NCBI GenBank assembly: GCA_012656075.1
Contig: JAAKBF010000001.1
Span: 372,001 to 436,000, forward strand
Direction of reading: 5' to 3'
DNA length: 64,000 bases
Source: Phytophthora hibernalis
Lineage: Eukaryota > Oomycota > Peronosporomycetes > Peronosporales > Peronosporaceae
The position numbers were made by a program, and so were the translations under genes. The notes under the pieces are model-generated. The model was not told the DNA's origin and ran no database searches. It worked only from the letters and a program-made list of their open reading frames with translations. Every line of letters begins with the position of its first letter. Position 1 is the stretch's first letter. This document shows positions 10,496 through 20,337 of the stretch, one piece after another.

Positions 10496-10720
10496 CGTCA
10501 GCGCGCTTGCTGCGCCGCCGAGAGCTTCTTGAGCGCGGTCGGCTTGCCCCTAACATGATTATTCGCTTCTGAGCAGCGATTGGCTGAAACCGTGTGTGGT
10601 GTGGCGTACACAACTGCAACTTGATCCGCCCGTTAGTTGAAGTTGCTCTTTTGCAGCTTGTCCCAACACTTCATTCCGCATTTTGCCGTGAAGAACACAA
10701 GTGATCAAAGAGTGTTGGTC
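10496..10720. promoter_or_regulatory. bidirectional promoter (FIT-like / actin)
   Basis: Only 225 bp separate the two divergent start codons. On the actin side 10669-10684 reads CTTCATTCCGCATTTT, matching the oomycete core promoter GCTCATTYYNCAWTTT at 14 of 16 positions, 37 bp before the actin ATG. A CCAAT box (ATTGG on this strand) lies at 10579-10583, closer to the FIT-like gene. Shared control of the two genes is possible but is inference. Confidence 0.7.
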
Positions 10721-11847
10721 ATGGACGAAGACGTACAAGCCGTGGTGATTGATAACGGCTCGGGCATGTGCAAGGCCGGGTTCGCGGGGGATGACGCACC
10801 CCGTGCCGTGTTCCCGTCCATTGTGGGCATGCCCAAGCACTTGGGCATCATGGTGGGCATGAACCAGAAAGACGCCTACATTGGCGATGAAGCGCAAGCC
10901 AAACGCGGCGTCTTGACGCTGAGATATCCCATTGAACACGGCATTGTAACCAACTGGGACGACATGGAGAAGATCTGGAGCCACACGTTCTACAACGAGT
11001 TACGGGTGGCTCAGAAGAGCACCCTGTGCTACTAACAGAAGCTCCTTTGAACCCCAAGGCCAACCGTGAACGCATGACGCAGATCATGTTTGAGACGTTC
11101 AACGTGCCAGCCATGTACGTGAATATCCAAGCGGTCCTGTCGCTCTACGCTTCTGGCCGCACTACGGGCTGTGTGCTGGACTCGGGGGATGGGGTCTCCC
11201 ACACGGTGCCTATCTACGAAGGATACGCGCTACCGCACGCGATCGTGCGGCTTGACTTGGCTGGTAGAGACCTTACGGACTATATGATGAAGATTTTGAC
11301 GGAACGTGGCTACTCCTTCACCACTACGGCGGAACGAGAAATTGTACGCGACATTAAGGAGAAGTTGACGTATATAGCTATGGACTTTGACGACGAGATG
11401 CAGAAAGCTGCGCAGTCGTCGGCACTGGACAAGACGTATGAGCTGCCGGACGGTAATGTGATTGTGATTGGCAACGAGCGCTTCCGGACGCCCGAGGTCC
11501 TTTTCAAGCCGTCTATGATCGGCCGCGAATGTCCTGGCGTCCATGAATGTGCATTCCAGACGATCATGAAGTGCGATGTTGACATCCGTCGGGACTTGTA
11601 CAACAACGTCGTGCTGTCGGGTGGATCTACCATGTTCCCGGGTATCGGCGACCGCATGACCAGAGAGATGACGAAGCTAGCTCCTGCCGCGATGAAAGTG
11701 AAGATCGTCACTCCATCCGAGCGCAAGTACTCGGTTTGGATTGGAGGCTCGATCCTGTCCTCGCTGGCCACGTTCCAGCACATGTGGATCTCGAAGACCG
11801 AATACGATGAATCGGGGCCGTCCATTGTTCACCGCAAGTGCTTCTAA
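10721..11847 (+). CDS. actin (one frameshift)
   Basis: Full-length conventional actin, 375 residues when read through one frameshift. Seen: N-terminal MDEDVQAVVIDNGSGMCKAG, DDAPRAVFPSIVG, the DNase-loop region, LLTEAPLNPKANRERMTQIM, VLDSGDGVSHTVPIYEG, and the C-terminal SGPSIVHRKCF. It forms the filament system of the cell cortex, hyphal tip and cytokinesis. The first frame stops after ELRVAQKSTLCY; restoring a single C at about 11012 gives the universal segment ELRVAPEEHPVLLTEAP. Residues such as GMPKHLGIMVGMNQ and MQKAAQSSALDK differ from the most conserved actins, so this is probably a divergent second actin isoform. No introns. It is preceded by a strong initiator match. The single-base gap is more likely an assembly deletion than decay, because the remainder is fully conserved. 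Confidence 0.93.
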
Positions 11848-12025
11848 CGCTTCCCGAGGGCTTGATTTTGGACGCAATGCAGAGGACTGACGATACGACG
11901 TCTTGAGGCTCGAGTGCTTCGGTGTTGGCTGTCAACTCTTCCAGGGCATGCGTTTGCTTAATTTTTGAACTGCAATACCATTTTAATTTGCTTTGCAACA
12001 ACGGACAGAACTCAAGCAACACGAA
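11848..12025. other. short convergent intergenic region
   Basis: This is 178 bp between the convergent stop codons of actin and hydrolase B. Nothing recognised. Confidence 0.6.
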
Positions 12026-13483
12026 CTAGGCACCCTCGGCAGCCTTTACCTTAGTCAGGCGCAGTGCCTCTGCGAACTCGGCAATGGGTTTTGCCGTCCA
12101 CATCGTCGGTATCTTCTGGCGAGCAATTTCTCCAGCCTCCTCGCGGGGCGAACTCTCGTAGTACGCCAAATGTCCACCCGACTTGGTCACGCACAAGATC
12201 ACGGTCGGACAAGACTCCACCAGAGCACGCGACGGTATCGCTGATCGTACACTGATGGGGTCATCCTCTGCATTGATACAGAGCAATGGCACCTTCACGG
12301 CGCGAAGCTTCTTGTCGGACGAGGCGTCATCGTAAAATGCATCAGCGTTCTTGTAATTGAACAGCACACTAGTGAGGGTGTTGTCAAACTCTCTCACCGT
12401 GCGGGAGGCCCTGACAGCCTCCATGTCGAGACCTGGGTAGCCTTCGAACTTGTCAGCAGCGTTACTCTAGACAACACAAAAAAAAATGTTAGTTTTCTTC
12501 ATCACCACTGACTAGCTTGCAACACCGTACCTTTTCAAAAATAGTTCGCGCATGCTGCGATTGAGAGCCTTGTCGTAGGCAAACCGATTGAACAGCGAAC
12601 TCGACAAGTTCTCCGAGACCTTGGTCAAATTGAAGGGGTTTCCAACCGAGATGGCTCCCGTCAACGGCGTTTGATCGCCTTCTTCGCCCAGATACTTGAC
12701 CAGCACATTAGATCCCATGGAAAATCCGACTCCAACGAAAGCTTCGTGCACAAAGTTGTACTTCTTGGCCAATTGTTCCAACACAAAACGCAGATCTTCT
12801 GTGTACGCTGTGCAGTAGAGCTGGGCCGTCCTTAACGGTGTGTTGGCACATCCTCGAGCGTTCAGCACAACACACTGCCAGCCAATTTCATGAAGTTTGG
12901 CGATCGTGTAGCGGATATAATTCGCAGGACTTCCTCCCGTTAGTCCTGGTAACAGCAATACTGTGCGTCGTGTTGGGTCCACACCTTCAATCCACGACGA
13001 ATCTACTCCATTGGCCAGACTATTGCTCTCTGTACTCGAGTAGGGAAGCAGTGCCCAGTCTAGTGACACAACTCCACCGTCCGGCATGTCCAGGAGCTGA
13101 CGCTTGTAGTTGATACAGGGTCCACGATTGTCCGCTGCGAACTTGATCGTCTGTAGATGTCCATTGAAGAGACGCCACGGCGGATAGTACTTGGTTTGGG
13201 CTGCACCAAGACGAAACAGTGAGTTAACTGTAAACAGCAGACAACGGGCAATTGCAAACGTACTCATTGTGACGCAGTGTGACAACAGCTTCCTGTTTTG
13301 CGGTGTCTTGCGGTAGATCAATCGCGGTATCTCTGCTGTGCGAGCGTAGTGCCATCGCAGCAGCATCGACAGGAGCGTCGGTCCGAGTAACTTCTTGGCC
13401 AGGTACAGCAACACGAAGGCAAACGCCAAGCGAAAGCGACGTTGTTGGGTCGAGCCCAGTGTACGGGTACAGACGTTCCCCAT
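12026..13483 (-). CDS. EMB8/ABHD1-3-type alpha/beta hydrolase B, three exons
   Basis: Paralog of the hydrolase at 3541-4817, in inverted orientation. Exons 13483-13264, 13200-12531 and 12464-12026, with introns of 63 and 66 bp, give 442 residues without interruption. Features: MGNVC start (a Gly-2/Cys-5 pattern that could be acylated), a hydrophobic segment at about residues 19-35, FNGHLQT, PGLTGG, nucleophile elbow GFSMGSN, acid in NAEDDPI and His in SGGHLAYYE. The 63-bp intron is divisible by three and reads through, but the paralog lacks its 21 codons, which argues it is spliced. The second intron uses GTACGG...AG and joins LFLK to SNAADKF, again matching the paralog. Starts further upstream (13591, 13780) are possible but would overlap the divergent gene. 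Substrate unknown. Confidence 0.83.
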
Positions 13484-13687
13484 GGCTTCCGAGTCGGACG
13501 TTCGGAGAGTTTTCAGGAATGACGAGGCGGATCGTTGTGTGTGCGACTGGTCCGATCGGAGGTCGTCTACATCGAAAACTTGTGCCATCATGGAAGTAGA
13601 ACTACAGCATTCCACCGACTCAACCTCGCTCGAAGATGGAAGGACGTTGCTGCAAACCATTCCCCCATTGTCTGCTTTACAAAGACG

Positions 13688-14159
13688 ATGACGGGGTTCG
13701 CGACGCGAGTCTCTGTCCTTGTATCGTTGATGCTGCTGGCATGCACACCGATCTGTCGCGGGCGAAGACGCAGCTAGCACTCAGTGCAGGGGATAGTTAC
13801 ATGAACTTTCGCTTTGACATTCCACAGCGGTGCTACTCGCTGGACTCGTGCTATGACAACAAAGCCACGTACGCCTCGTGGCTGGCACTCAAGGACTCGG
13901 CGCGCATCGCGTTCTACACGAAGAACGAGTGTCAAGGCGACCATGTGAATGTCGACAGCTCCCCGCGGGGTCGCTCAAGCTCGCGGACGTAGGATTCGAC
14001 AAGAAGGTGTCGTTTTTCATGGTCTGGGAGACCGGCACGTCCGCGATCAATGGTTACCTAGACATTTGCCACGGCCGCGAGTTTGCCTCCTCCAACACGA
14101 CGGATGACGAGGAAATAGATGCAGGCTATGCCGACATCAACAGAATGCACAAAACGTAA
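13688..14159 (+). CDS. small secreted Cys-containing protein, two frame changes
   Basis: An ATG at 13688 opens a signal-peptide-like start (MTGFATRVSVLVSLMLLAC). The mature part continues in another frame with NFRFDIPQRCYSLDSCYDN, KDSARIAFYTKNECQ and, after a second change near 13965 in a C4/G4 stretch, KKVSFFMVWETGTSAINGY and ends at 14159. Spacing of aromatic residues and Cys suggests a compact beta-rich extracellular domain (crystallin-like in feel, not proven). Both changes are in the one-base-missing direction. Alternatively a 53-bp GTATCG...CAG segment near 13720-13772 could be an intron and would also restore frame, at the cost of shortening the signal peptide. I do not recognise the family. 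It is divergent from hydrolase B with about 200 bp between starts. Confidence 0.5.
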
Positions 14160-15044
14160 CGTATCTGATCATTGGCAGCAATCTGGCTGATAGGAATCTG
14201 TATTGATAGGTTGCGTATACTGTAGTATGAGTGCGAGAATGGAGATAACGTTATGCAATGTATTTAGAAGAAGGCCATATGGATACAATTGTGATAGACT
14301 TCTGAAGTAAAATAAAACGGCAAGAGTTTATCCGCATGATATCTTCGGAGCGCTGACTACGGTACTGTACCATTGTGAGCGACTGAGCCTCACGAATTCT
14401 TGAACAAGCAAGTAACTTCAACGTGAGTCAGTGCAGCACCACCCCGAAGTACATGTACGGGATTATCCAACGCGCGGAAACCGCACTCTTGTGGTCACAC
14501 AGTTCTTGCGTGGCATTCGCGCTCAATTCCTGAGTCAGGACGTCACCAAACGCCCTGAAAAGCGTCACCCCACGTCGAAACCCCGCCACGCTTCCAGCGG
14601 CTAATAGCCGGCTATGCAGCTGCAACGTGTCCATTGTGCAGTCGGGATTTGTCCGCGGTTGCTTTTGCTGGTGCAGATTCTCCCGTTCTCAACGAAGTCG
14701 CGGACAGCAGGTTGGCTTGAAGGGCCATCCAAGATCATCACTGTCAAGTGGAGCGGAGGCTGATCATAACCATTCAAAAATTGCGCACTTTAATAAAGGG
14801 TAGACGAAAGGGGTGAGCAACGTGAGCAACGCGAAATTGACCTGCCTGAACACGCACGAACGATTAATGGCCAATCACAGTTAGTATTACTCATCTAAAT
14901 GATTACACTCTCCTGTTTTTGACCAATCACCACGCGCTTGGAGTGCCACTTTGTGATGGTTTCTGGCTCCCCACCCCATCCACCTGCACCTCGCTTGTCA
15001 ATTCCCGTTTTGCTGGTCAAAAGTAAAGTGGCTTGAGAACCGCA
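14160..15044. other. intergenic with CCAAT boxes
   Basis: Mostly non-coding apart from a doubtful 68-codon frame at 14428-14634 (listed separately). CCAAT boxes occur at 14871-14875 and 14923-14927. A TCAATTCCCGTTTT stretch about 35-50 bp before the bZIP ATG partly resembles the oomycete initiator. Confidence 0.5.
14428..14634 (-). CDS. possible small protein, 68 aa
   Basis: An ATG at 14634 in a good context (CACAATGG) opens 68 codons ending with a short hydrophobic aromatic tail (WIIPYMYFGVVLH). The composition is balanced, unlike the Arg/Ser-rich shadow frames of GC-rich genes, and nothing overlaps it. It resembles small mitochondrial membrane-complex subunits in size, but no motif identifies it. 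It could be a chance frame. Confidence 0.3.
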   Translation of the reverse strand: MDTLQLHSRLLAAGSVAGFRRGVTLFRAFGDVLTQELSANATQELCDHKSAVSARWIIPYMYFGVVLH

Positions 15045-16394
15045 ATGGCCCCTTCATCTCGAGGAGCGCCCGTCATTGCAGACATGAAAGCGGAATCGTC
15101 CGAGTCGATGGATTTGGATGAGCAACGAGCCCCGAATGACCAGGTGACGACGCCCATGTCCTCGCCCATGGTCTCCGATGACAGCGAGGCCAAGCTGGAC
15201 GAGAACGATTACGGGCAACTGTCCCCGCGGTCTCGACGCAGGAGGAAGAACCGCGACCAAATGCGTCTAGCGCGACAGAAAGAAAGGGTACGAGACTTGT
15301 CGAATTAATTAAAGGGTTAACTTCCTCGATCTCCATTGACGTACATGCTTGTGTCGCAGGAGACGATGCAGAGACTGCGTGAGACCATGCACCGTCTGGA
15401 AGTCCGATACCAAGAGACTATGGCGCGCGGGATTTTAGAGCCAGCTACAGGGAGTTCCAGACATGCTCCTGCGGTTGATAGTGTTAGCTCTGCTTCAGCA
15501 CTGGAGGCTGTGTCATCGTCTCAGTACGCCGAGTTGGTGGACGAGGGCGCACGACTTAAGGACGAGAACTTTCACTTTCGTCAGGCTTTACACGAAAAGA
15601 ACAAACTGCAGGAGACGCTGGAGCGGCTGTATGACGATTTTCATCAACCATCGACGCAGGAGGAAATCAACATGAGGCAGTACGTTTTTGAAGACCAGTG
15701 TGCGCACGACACATGGACGCCGCTGACCAACGAAGAAGTTTGGGCTTATATCCGCACCACGCGCGATCGGGTTGCGGCCTCGTTGCAGTCTATTTCACGC
15801 CGTGCAGAGTCGAGAAAACTGGATCCCACTAACAGACCATTGCCCTCTTTCTTGGGGTGGCAGGTACGATACCACCGAGAAGATCACGAGGTGCTCTTCA
15901 CTTTCGAGAAGCCGTTCTTTCATGTGACTGCTCTACAAGCGATGCAGCAGACGTGGAACAACGAGTTAACCATGCAGAGTTACCGTAGACCGGTAGATGT
16001 AGCAACGCAGTCTATGGCCGTTTTCCAGCTCATCAACGACGACACGTACGTGTTCCGACGACGAATGCGACTCCGAGAGCGAACTATTACTACGCACTAC
16101 CTGCGTTTCCGACTAAAAACAAATTCAGGCTATGCAATAGGCCAATGCTCAATCAAGAGGAAGCCCCCGCAGCAGGAGGGTGACATTTGGGCAGCCAGCC
16201 TCTCGCTTTGGACCGACTTCGACACCACGTGGTCCGAGTTAGACCAAGAACACTGCGTCGTGCGTATCTCCGGTCGGATGAACGTAAACGCCACCGAGTC
16301 TGATGCCACTCGAGCCGCAGTCGACATCATCTTCGGGCTGTTACGTTGGGAAAACTTAAATATTGGCCCCGTGTTCACTTTCACGGCAAGTTGA
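15045..16394 (+). CDS. bZIP transcription factor 1 (oomycete type), two exons
   Basis: Exon 15045-15287, a 72-bp GT-AG intron (15288-15359) and exon 15360-16394 give 425 residues. The N-terminus is acidic and Ser/Pro-rich. Residues about 63-81 form the basic region (RRRRKNRDQMRLARQK), preserving the N-x7-R spacing that contacts DNA, but with Gln-Met where most bZIPs have Ala-Ala. A short coiled coil follows, then a long C-terminal domain of about 250 residues (with FEKPFFHVTALQAMQQTWNN, YVFRRRMRLRE, YAIGQCSIKR) typical of oomycete bZIP proteins and resembling a START-like ligand pocket; that last comparison is inference. The splice falls exactly within the bZIP helix. It is tail-to-tail with its paralog at 16627-18355. 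Intact frame. Confidence 0.82.
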
Positions 16395-16626
16395 ACACGT
16401 TGTAAGGATATCCAGGCGTAAACAAAGTCTAAGCGTGAACATGTGTAACATGTAATAGGAATTCGCGCTGGATGGCATTCAGAGACTTCAAACATGCAGA
16501 AAACGTCGCGACTGGAAGTCGACTGATGAATTAACGGGTCTTGCCTGGGTCAACATTACGAGCAGCAAGAGCTGGTCGACAGGGCTGCCGAGGCTGTAAT
16601 AGACGGACGGATCAAACATGCCTTTA

Positions 16627-18355
16627 TCAAGAGGGCAGGAGAAGGGAGCTCGACGATGAAGGCACCACGGCCAGCTCCCAGATCATCGTGCGAGAGATCG
16701 AGTTGACGAGGCGAACGTACATGTCCTCCTGCGTGTTGTACTCCGTGCGTGCGATGAATTTGACGAGGCACCCAGGCTCACCGGTCTTTTGTCGTGCTCA
16801 GCTGAAAATTCTACCCAGTTAGAGCTGTCCACGTACTCGAAGTTCGAGTCTTTCTCGGCCATCGCGCGCAGTTCGGGCGAGGAAGGGTTTATAGAATGGC
16901 GTCCGATTACATAGCCCTTCTCAGTTTGCATGCGGAAATTCAGGAAGATCATGCGCATGACCTTGTCGTGCTCCACAGGATGCTCGATGTCAGTACCTGC
17001 GATGTACGTGCTATCATTGAAGACCTGGAGAACCTCAAAGCGCAGTTTGCGTCGAAACGGCGTTGACTTGGGCTTATAATCCCTCAGCCAGCTGCTAACC
17101 ATGGCTTGCTGCGGCGTGATCCCGACGAAAACTTGGAAAAGCTCACGTAGAAATCTCCATCGGGGTTGGTTTCGTGGCGAACCTCCCAGCCAAACGTCGC
17201 GGACGGTGGGAAGGCACAGCCTCTCTGCGCTCGACTGGTTCGACGAGTCTGGGGATGACGGCGAGCTGGGCGACTCGGCATCCGAGCTCTCCTCGTCTGG
17301 AATCTCAAAGGAAGATACAATCGGCTTCACCGTCGCCTCCATCAGGCGCATTTGTTGATAACAAATGCGTGTATGCTCATTGGCCTGATCTTCAGTCATA
17401 GGCACATATTCATAATCTGAATACAAGGACGTATCTTCCGTAGTAAGTGGACATGCAAGCTCCAGTTCTTGTTTGCGATCCACCATCACTTGCTGGAACC
17501 GACGATGGGTCTTTTGTTTCTCCACCAACATTTGCTCCAATAAGAACTTTTCCTCCTTCAACGTATGGGAAAGATCGGCCAGCGCATAATAATCCGCTTC
17601 GAGCGCCATGGAATCCTGGTCGCTGTTGCTGTTATTGCTGCTGAGGCGACGACGTCTCACTTGAGATTTCTCGTTCAGATCTTGATAATGTTTTCCAGTT
17701 GCTGCAACGTGAGCTTCATACGTTCAACATCATCACGTTGACGACGTCTTGCACGTTGCATAGACTCTCGATTTCGTTTGCGTCGGATCTCCAACGGACT
17801 CAGTTTCTTGTCGTCGGCAACTTTGCCCACAGGTTTCCGTTTCCGTTGCACTTTGGCACATTTCCCCTTCACCTTCCCCTCCTTCGTCACTGCGACACTC
17901 GGCTCCACTTTGACGCGCAGTTCGATTTTCTTTCTGGGTGCATTCCTCTGGGGTTTCCTTTCCGATTCTGTTTGCGAATCATCGGACACTTGCACTTGTC
18001 GCAATGCACTCGACATAACGTTTGCTTCCAGTTTAGTGCGGCTCTGCTTCACTTCGATGGCTACGGGGCTGATGGTCTCCCGAGGACGCGAAAGCTCCAC
18101 GGACGCCGTGAGCTGGTCGTCCAGTATAATCTCCATGGGTCCGAGGACTTCTCCGTGCTTTTTATCAGCCGTTTTCGCGTCGTTCAGCGTCATGTCCCAC
18201 CAAGCCGCAGCGCCGCCTCCCTGGACCTCCAGGTCGCCCCAGACGCCCAGCATGGCGTCGTCCGGCTCGCCTCGGGTCTGCGCGTGGTCCGTCGTCGAGT
18301 CGTCCAGGAGAAAATCGGCGTCTTCCGCTGCCAGCAGCTCGAGGTCCACCGCCAT
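16627..18355 (-). CDS. bZIP transcription factor 2 (oomycete type), two frameshifts
   Basis: The start at 18355 (MAVDLELLAAEDADFLLDD) gives an acidic N-terminus, then Lys-rich stretches and a basic region RRKRNRESMQRARRRQRDD (about residues 190-210) with N-x7-R intact, followed by zipper leucines. The frame is broken near 17677-17683 (one base missing between IIK and LNEKSQ) and again at the T4 run 16787-16790 (one base missing after AEHDK). Read through both, the C-terminal domain aligns with bZIP 1: FRRKLRFEVLQVFNDSTY versus DVATQSMAVFQLINDDTY, YVIGRHSI versus YAIGQCSI, and a shared end region (MYVRLVNSISRTMIWEL). About 575 residues. Both breaks are one-base deletions, so the gene is probably functional. 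Confidence 0.75.
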
Positions 18356-18892
18356 GTAATAGCGCCGAAGGTAATTGACCGGATTTACGCACACGAGGAG
18401 AGAAGGAGAGTGGCTGAATGGTCCAAGGCCGCGGAGGATTTGATGCATATTGCTCATCACGTTTGGTGTACCGCTTGTGTGAACGTCAGGATTGGCTGAA
18501 ACCCGCGTGATAAATCGCAATCGCGTGCGACTATTGGACAAATCGCGAAAGTGCATGCTGCAGCGATGCTTTCTCGCCGCTCAGCATCGTTCTGCGTCGA
18601 CCATTTCTGGGCGTGGCGACAATTATTGCCGAGATTGTCAATTATTGTCGTGGAACTTCCAGGATGAAAGTGCTGGACATGTTTCGCTCATGAAGTGCCC
18701 GCCTCACGGCTGGACCTTCTCGGCCTTTCTGTGCCTTGTGGTACGGGAAACTGATCGATCCACAACGTTCGACTTGCGCTGCAGTTGAAGTCCTAACTGA
18801 CTGAAACTCAAAACTTTACGTTGCTTGCTCGTCACATTACATGTAATGCAATGTATGCATCAAAGTAGGTATTTTACTGGTCCGTCGACGCA
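18356..18892. other. intergenic, upstream of bZIP 2
   Basis: No gene seen. It contains a CCAAT-like ATTGGCTGAAAC motif near 18493, also found upstream of the FIT-like gene. The stretch near 18405-18430 looks superficially like a tRNA D-arm but has no T-arm (rejected). Confidence 0.45.
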
Positions 18893-19023
18893 GAAGCAAA
18901 CAACGGTCCCAGGATCCGGTTGTTTCAGTTGCACGGTTTGGCGATCGGCGTAGTGAAGCTTACCATGCGCCACTTCTTGTTGCTGGAACAATACACGGTA
19001 CAGTGGCGATGATGATCACAATA
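18893..19023 (-). pseudogene. relic of RKL[HY]Y-family peptide gene (DKKE subtype)
   Basis: On the minus strand this stretch aligns base by base with the peptide gene at 37353-37489: the hydrophobic-leader segment (ATTGTGATCATCATCGCC), the core AAGCTTCACTACG and the 3' segment containing GGGACC. Start codon and frame are lost. It sits about 300 bp downstream of the family member at 19320-19508, the same order as the pair at 34.7-35.2 kb. Confidence 0.6.
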
Positions 19024-19319
19024 ACTCTACTTCGAGTTCATTGTTGGTGATGGGTAACCTCACAGTGTGGCTGATCACATTAATTGGTCTCCATCTTCTT
19101 CACAAATACACAGACCAGTGCATAACCGAGTGTGGCGGTTGATGAAATCTCACGCGACGAATCTACTGTGCCTGCAGATAAACAATCCTGTGAACAGAAC
19201 GGATTTGGCAAGACTTGTTTTTTAAAAGTAAAGAATACATTCAAATCCGGCAGCTCGTAGTCGTACAGCACTGAGCTTGTCCCGATAGTTCTTGAGGTGT
19301 AAGCGGCGGCTGAGAAAAC

Positions 19320-19508
19320 TTAGTGTTGAATGGGCGGCGGGGTGGGATAACGCGGTTGTACGGACTCTTGGTGATCGGCGTGCGGACGTAGTAGAGCTGG
19401 CGTTCCTCGGCCGTGTTTTCCTTCACATCGACGCTGGCGGTGGCGGCGGAGGGTGAAGCACATCGTAACAGCGATGGCGGCGATGACGAGTCCCTTAGCA
19501 AACTGCAT
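19320..19508 (-). CDS. small secreted RKL[HY]Y-family peptide, core out of frame
   Basis: An ATG at 19508 opens MQFAKGLVIAAIAVTMCF, a signal peptide nearly identical to that of the member at 34685. From about 19455 to 19345 the conserved core (EERQLYYVRTPITKSPYN) lies in a neighbouring frame, and the last codons before the stop at 19320 return to the original frame with PPPIQH, matching PPPIEHN of the paralog. So two compensating indels separate the encoded core from its leader; one is in a C4 run. Either this copy encodes an unrelated Arg-rich middle or the two indels are errors. Upstream sequence, including the initiator-like element at 19552-19567, is highly similar to that of the paralog. 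Length 62 codons. No function known. Confidence 0.5.
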   Translation of the reverse strand: MQFAKGLVIAAIAVTMCFTLRRHRQRRCEGKHGRGTPALLRPHADHQESVQPRYPTPPPIQH

Positions 19509-19551
19509 GGTCTTGAGTCGATCTTCAGTTGCGGCTTGCGAGGTACCCGTC

Positions 19552-19567
19552 GAATTGGAGAATGAAT
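19552..19567 (-). promoter_or_regulatory. oomycete initiator-type core promoter
   Basis: On the minus strand ATTCATTCTCCAATTC matches the 16-nt oomycete core promoter GCTCATTYYNCAWTTT at 13 positions, 44 nt before the ATG at 19508. The equivalent element precedes two other family members at a similar distance. Confidence 0.6.
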
Positions 19568-19845
19568 AATGGATGACCAGCCCCGGACTCGTCGATGAAC
19601 CTGGTAGCTTTACGAATTGTGACAAGCATAACGAATATCGTGTACGAGGCACCCTCTGGATGTCATACACATTTTGTAACACAATGGATCATGGGCTGGT
19701 GAAGGTCGGGATGGAGAAATCGGCGATTCAACACCCTGCTCGGAGCAGTGCTCCGTGAAAATGTGCGTCGCTGTCAACGATTGCGGCCACTTGAATACCA
19801 GACGTTCAAAGCTTACGTCACATTAAAATGTGAAGATTTTTAGTC

Positions 19846-20040
19846 AGCACCCGATGGCGTCATTTTCGTTGAGCCGATCTCAAACAAGTGCGTGCAACCG
19901 GGCAACAGGGCACGCAATCTAGTGTTCGATGCATTTGTTCTGGGCAAATTGGCCATCTTTCGTTCAAGAGGTTTCCTTTGGCTGGATCCTTCACGCTTCT
20001 CGCCTGCTGGTATCCGGTCCATCTATTAGTACCAGCCTGG
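19846..20040. repeat. duplicated flank of peptide-gene unit, copy 1
   Basis: This segment (containing GAGCCGATCTCAAACAAGTG) recurs at 37881-38060 in the same orientation and, shorter and inverted, at 34226-34343. In each case it lies on the upstream side of RKL[HY]Y-family genes, so whole gene units were duplicated. Confidence 0.65.
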
Positions 20041-20337
20041 TGTAGCTGTACATGTAAATCCACGCCTATTACATGTATAAAATCGCTGTGGTGTCTTCGA
20101 AATCCGCGATCCGCCGGGTCGCCGTCGCCGTGTGTGGTGTGCTTCTGTGATCTCCCGTGTGACAGGGTTAACTTGACATGTTTGCTGTTTTTTAATACCT
20201 TAATTGAGCGAAGCCGAGAAGCTGATACTAGGGCTTCGCGAAGACTGAGATAGTATAGTGCTAAATAGGACTCTATAACCAGGGGTTCGTGTAGGCTGGG
20301 ATAGTATTTTTTTACAAAGGAGCGCGAAATTATGAAG
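20041..20337. other. intergenic with Harbinger-like relic
   Basis: No intact gene. The segment 20244-20275 (GAGATAGTATAGTGCTA, then GACTCTATA) recurs near 41790-41822, where in the minus-strand transposase relic it encodes a VAVALYYL-like stretch. It is therefore probably a small relic of the same transposase family. Confidence 0.4.

Noticed and set aside
18400..18435. tRNA-like D-arm (GAGAGTGGCTGAATGGTCCAA)
   Set aside because: No T-arm or acceptor stem partner within 100 bp on either strand.
17778..18499. Plus-strand open frames of about 190-270 codons opposite bZIP 2
   Set aside because: They are mirror images of the bZIP coding strand, with low-complexity composition and no domain.
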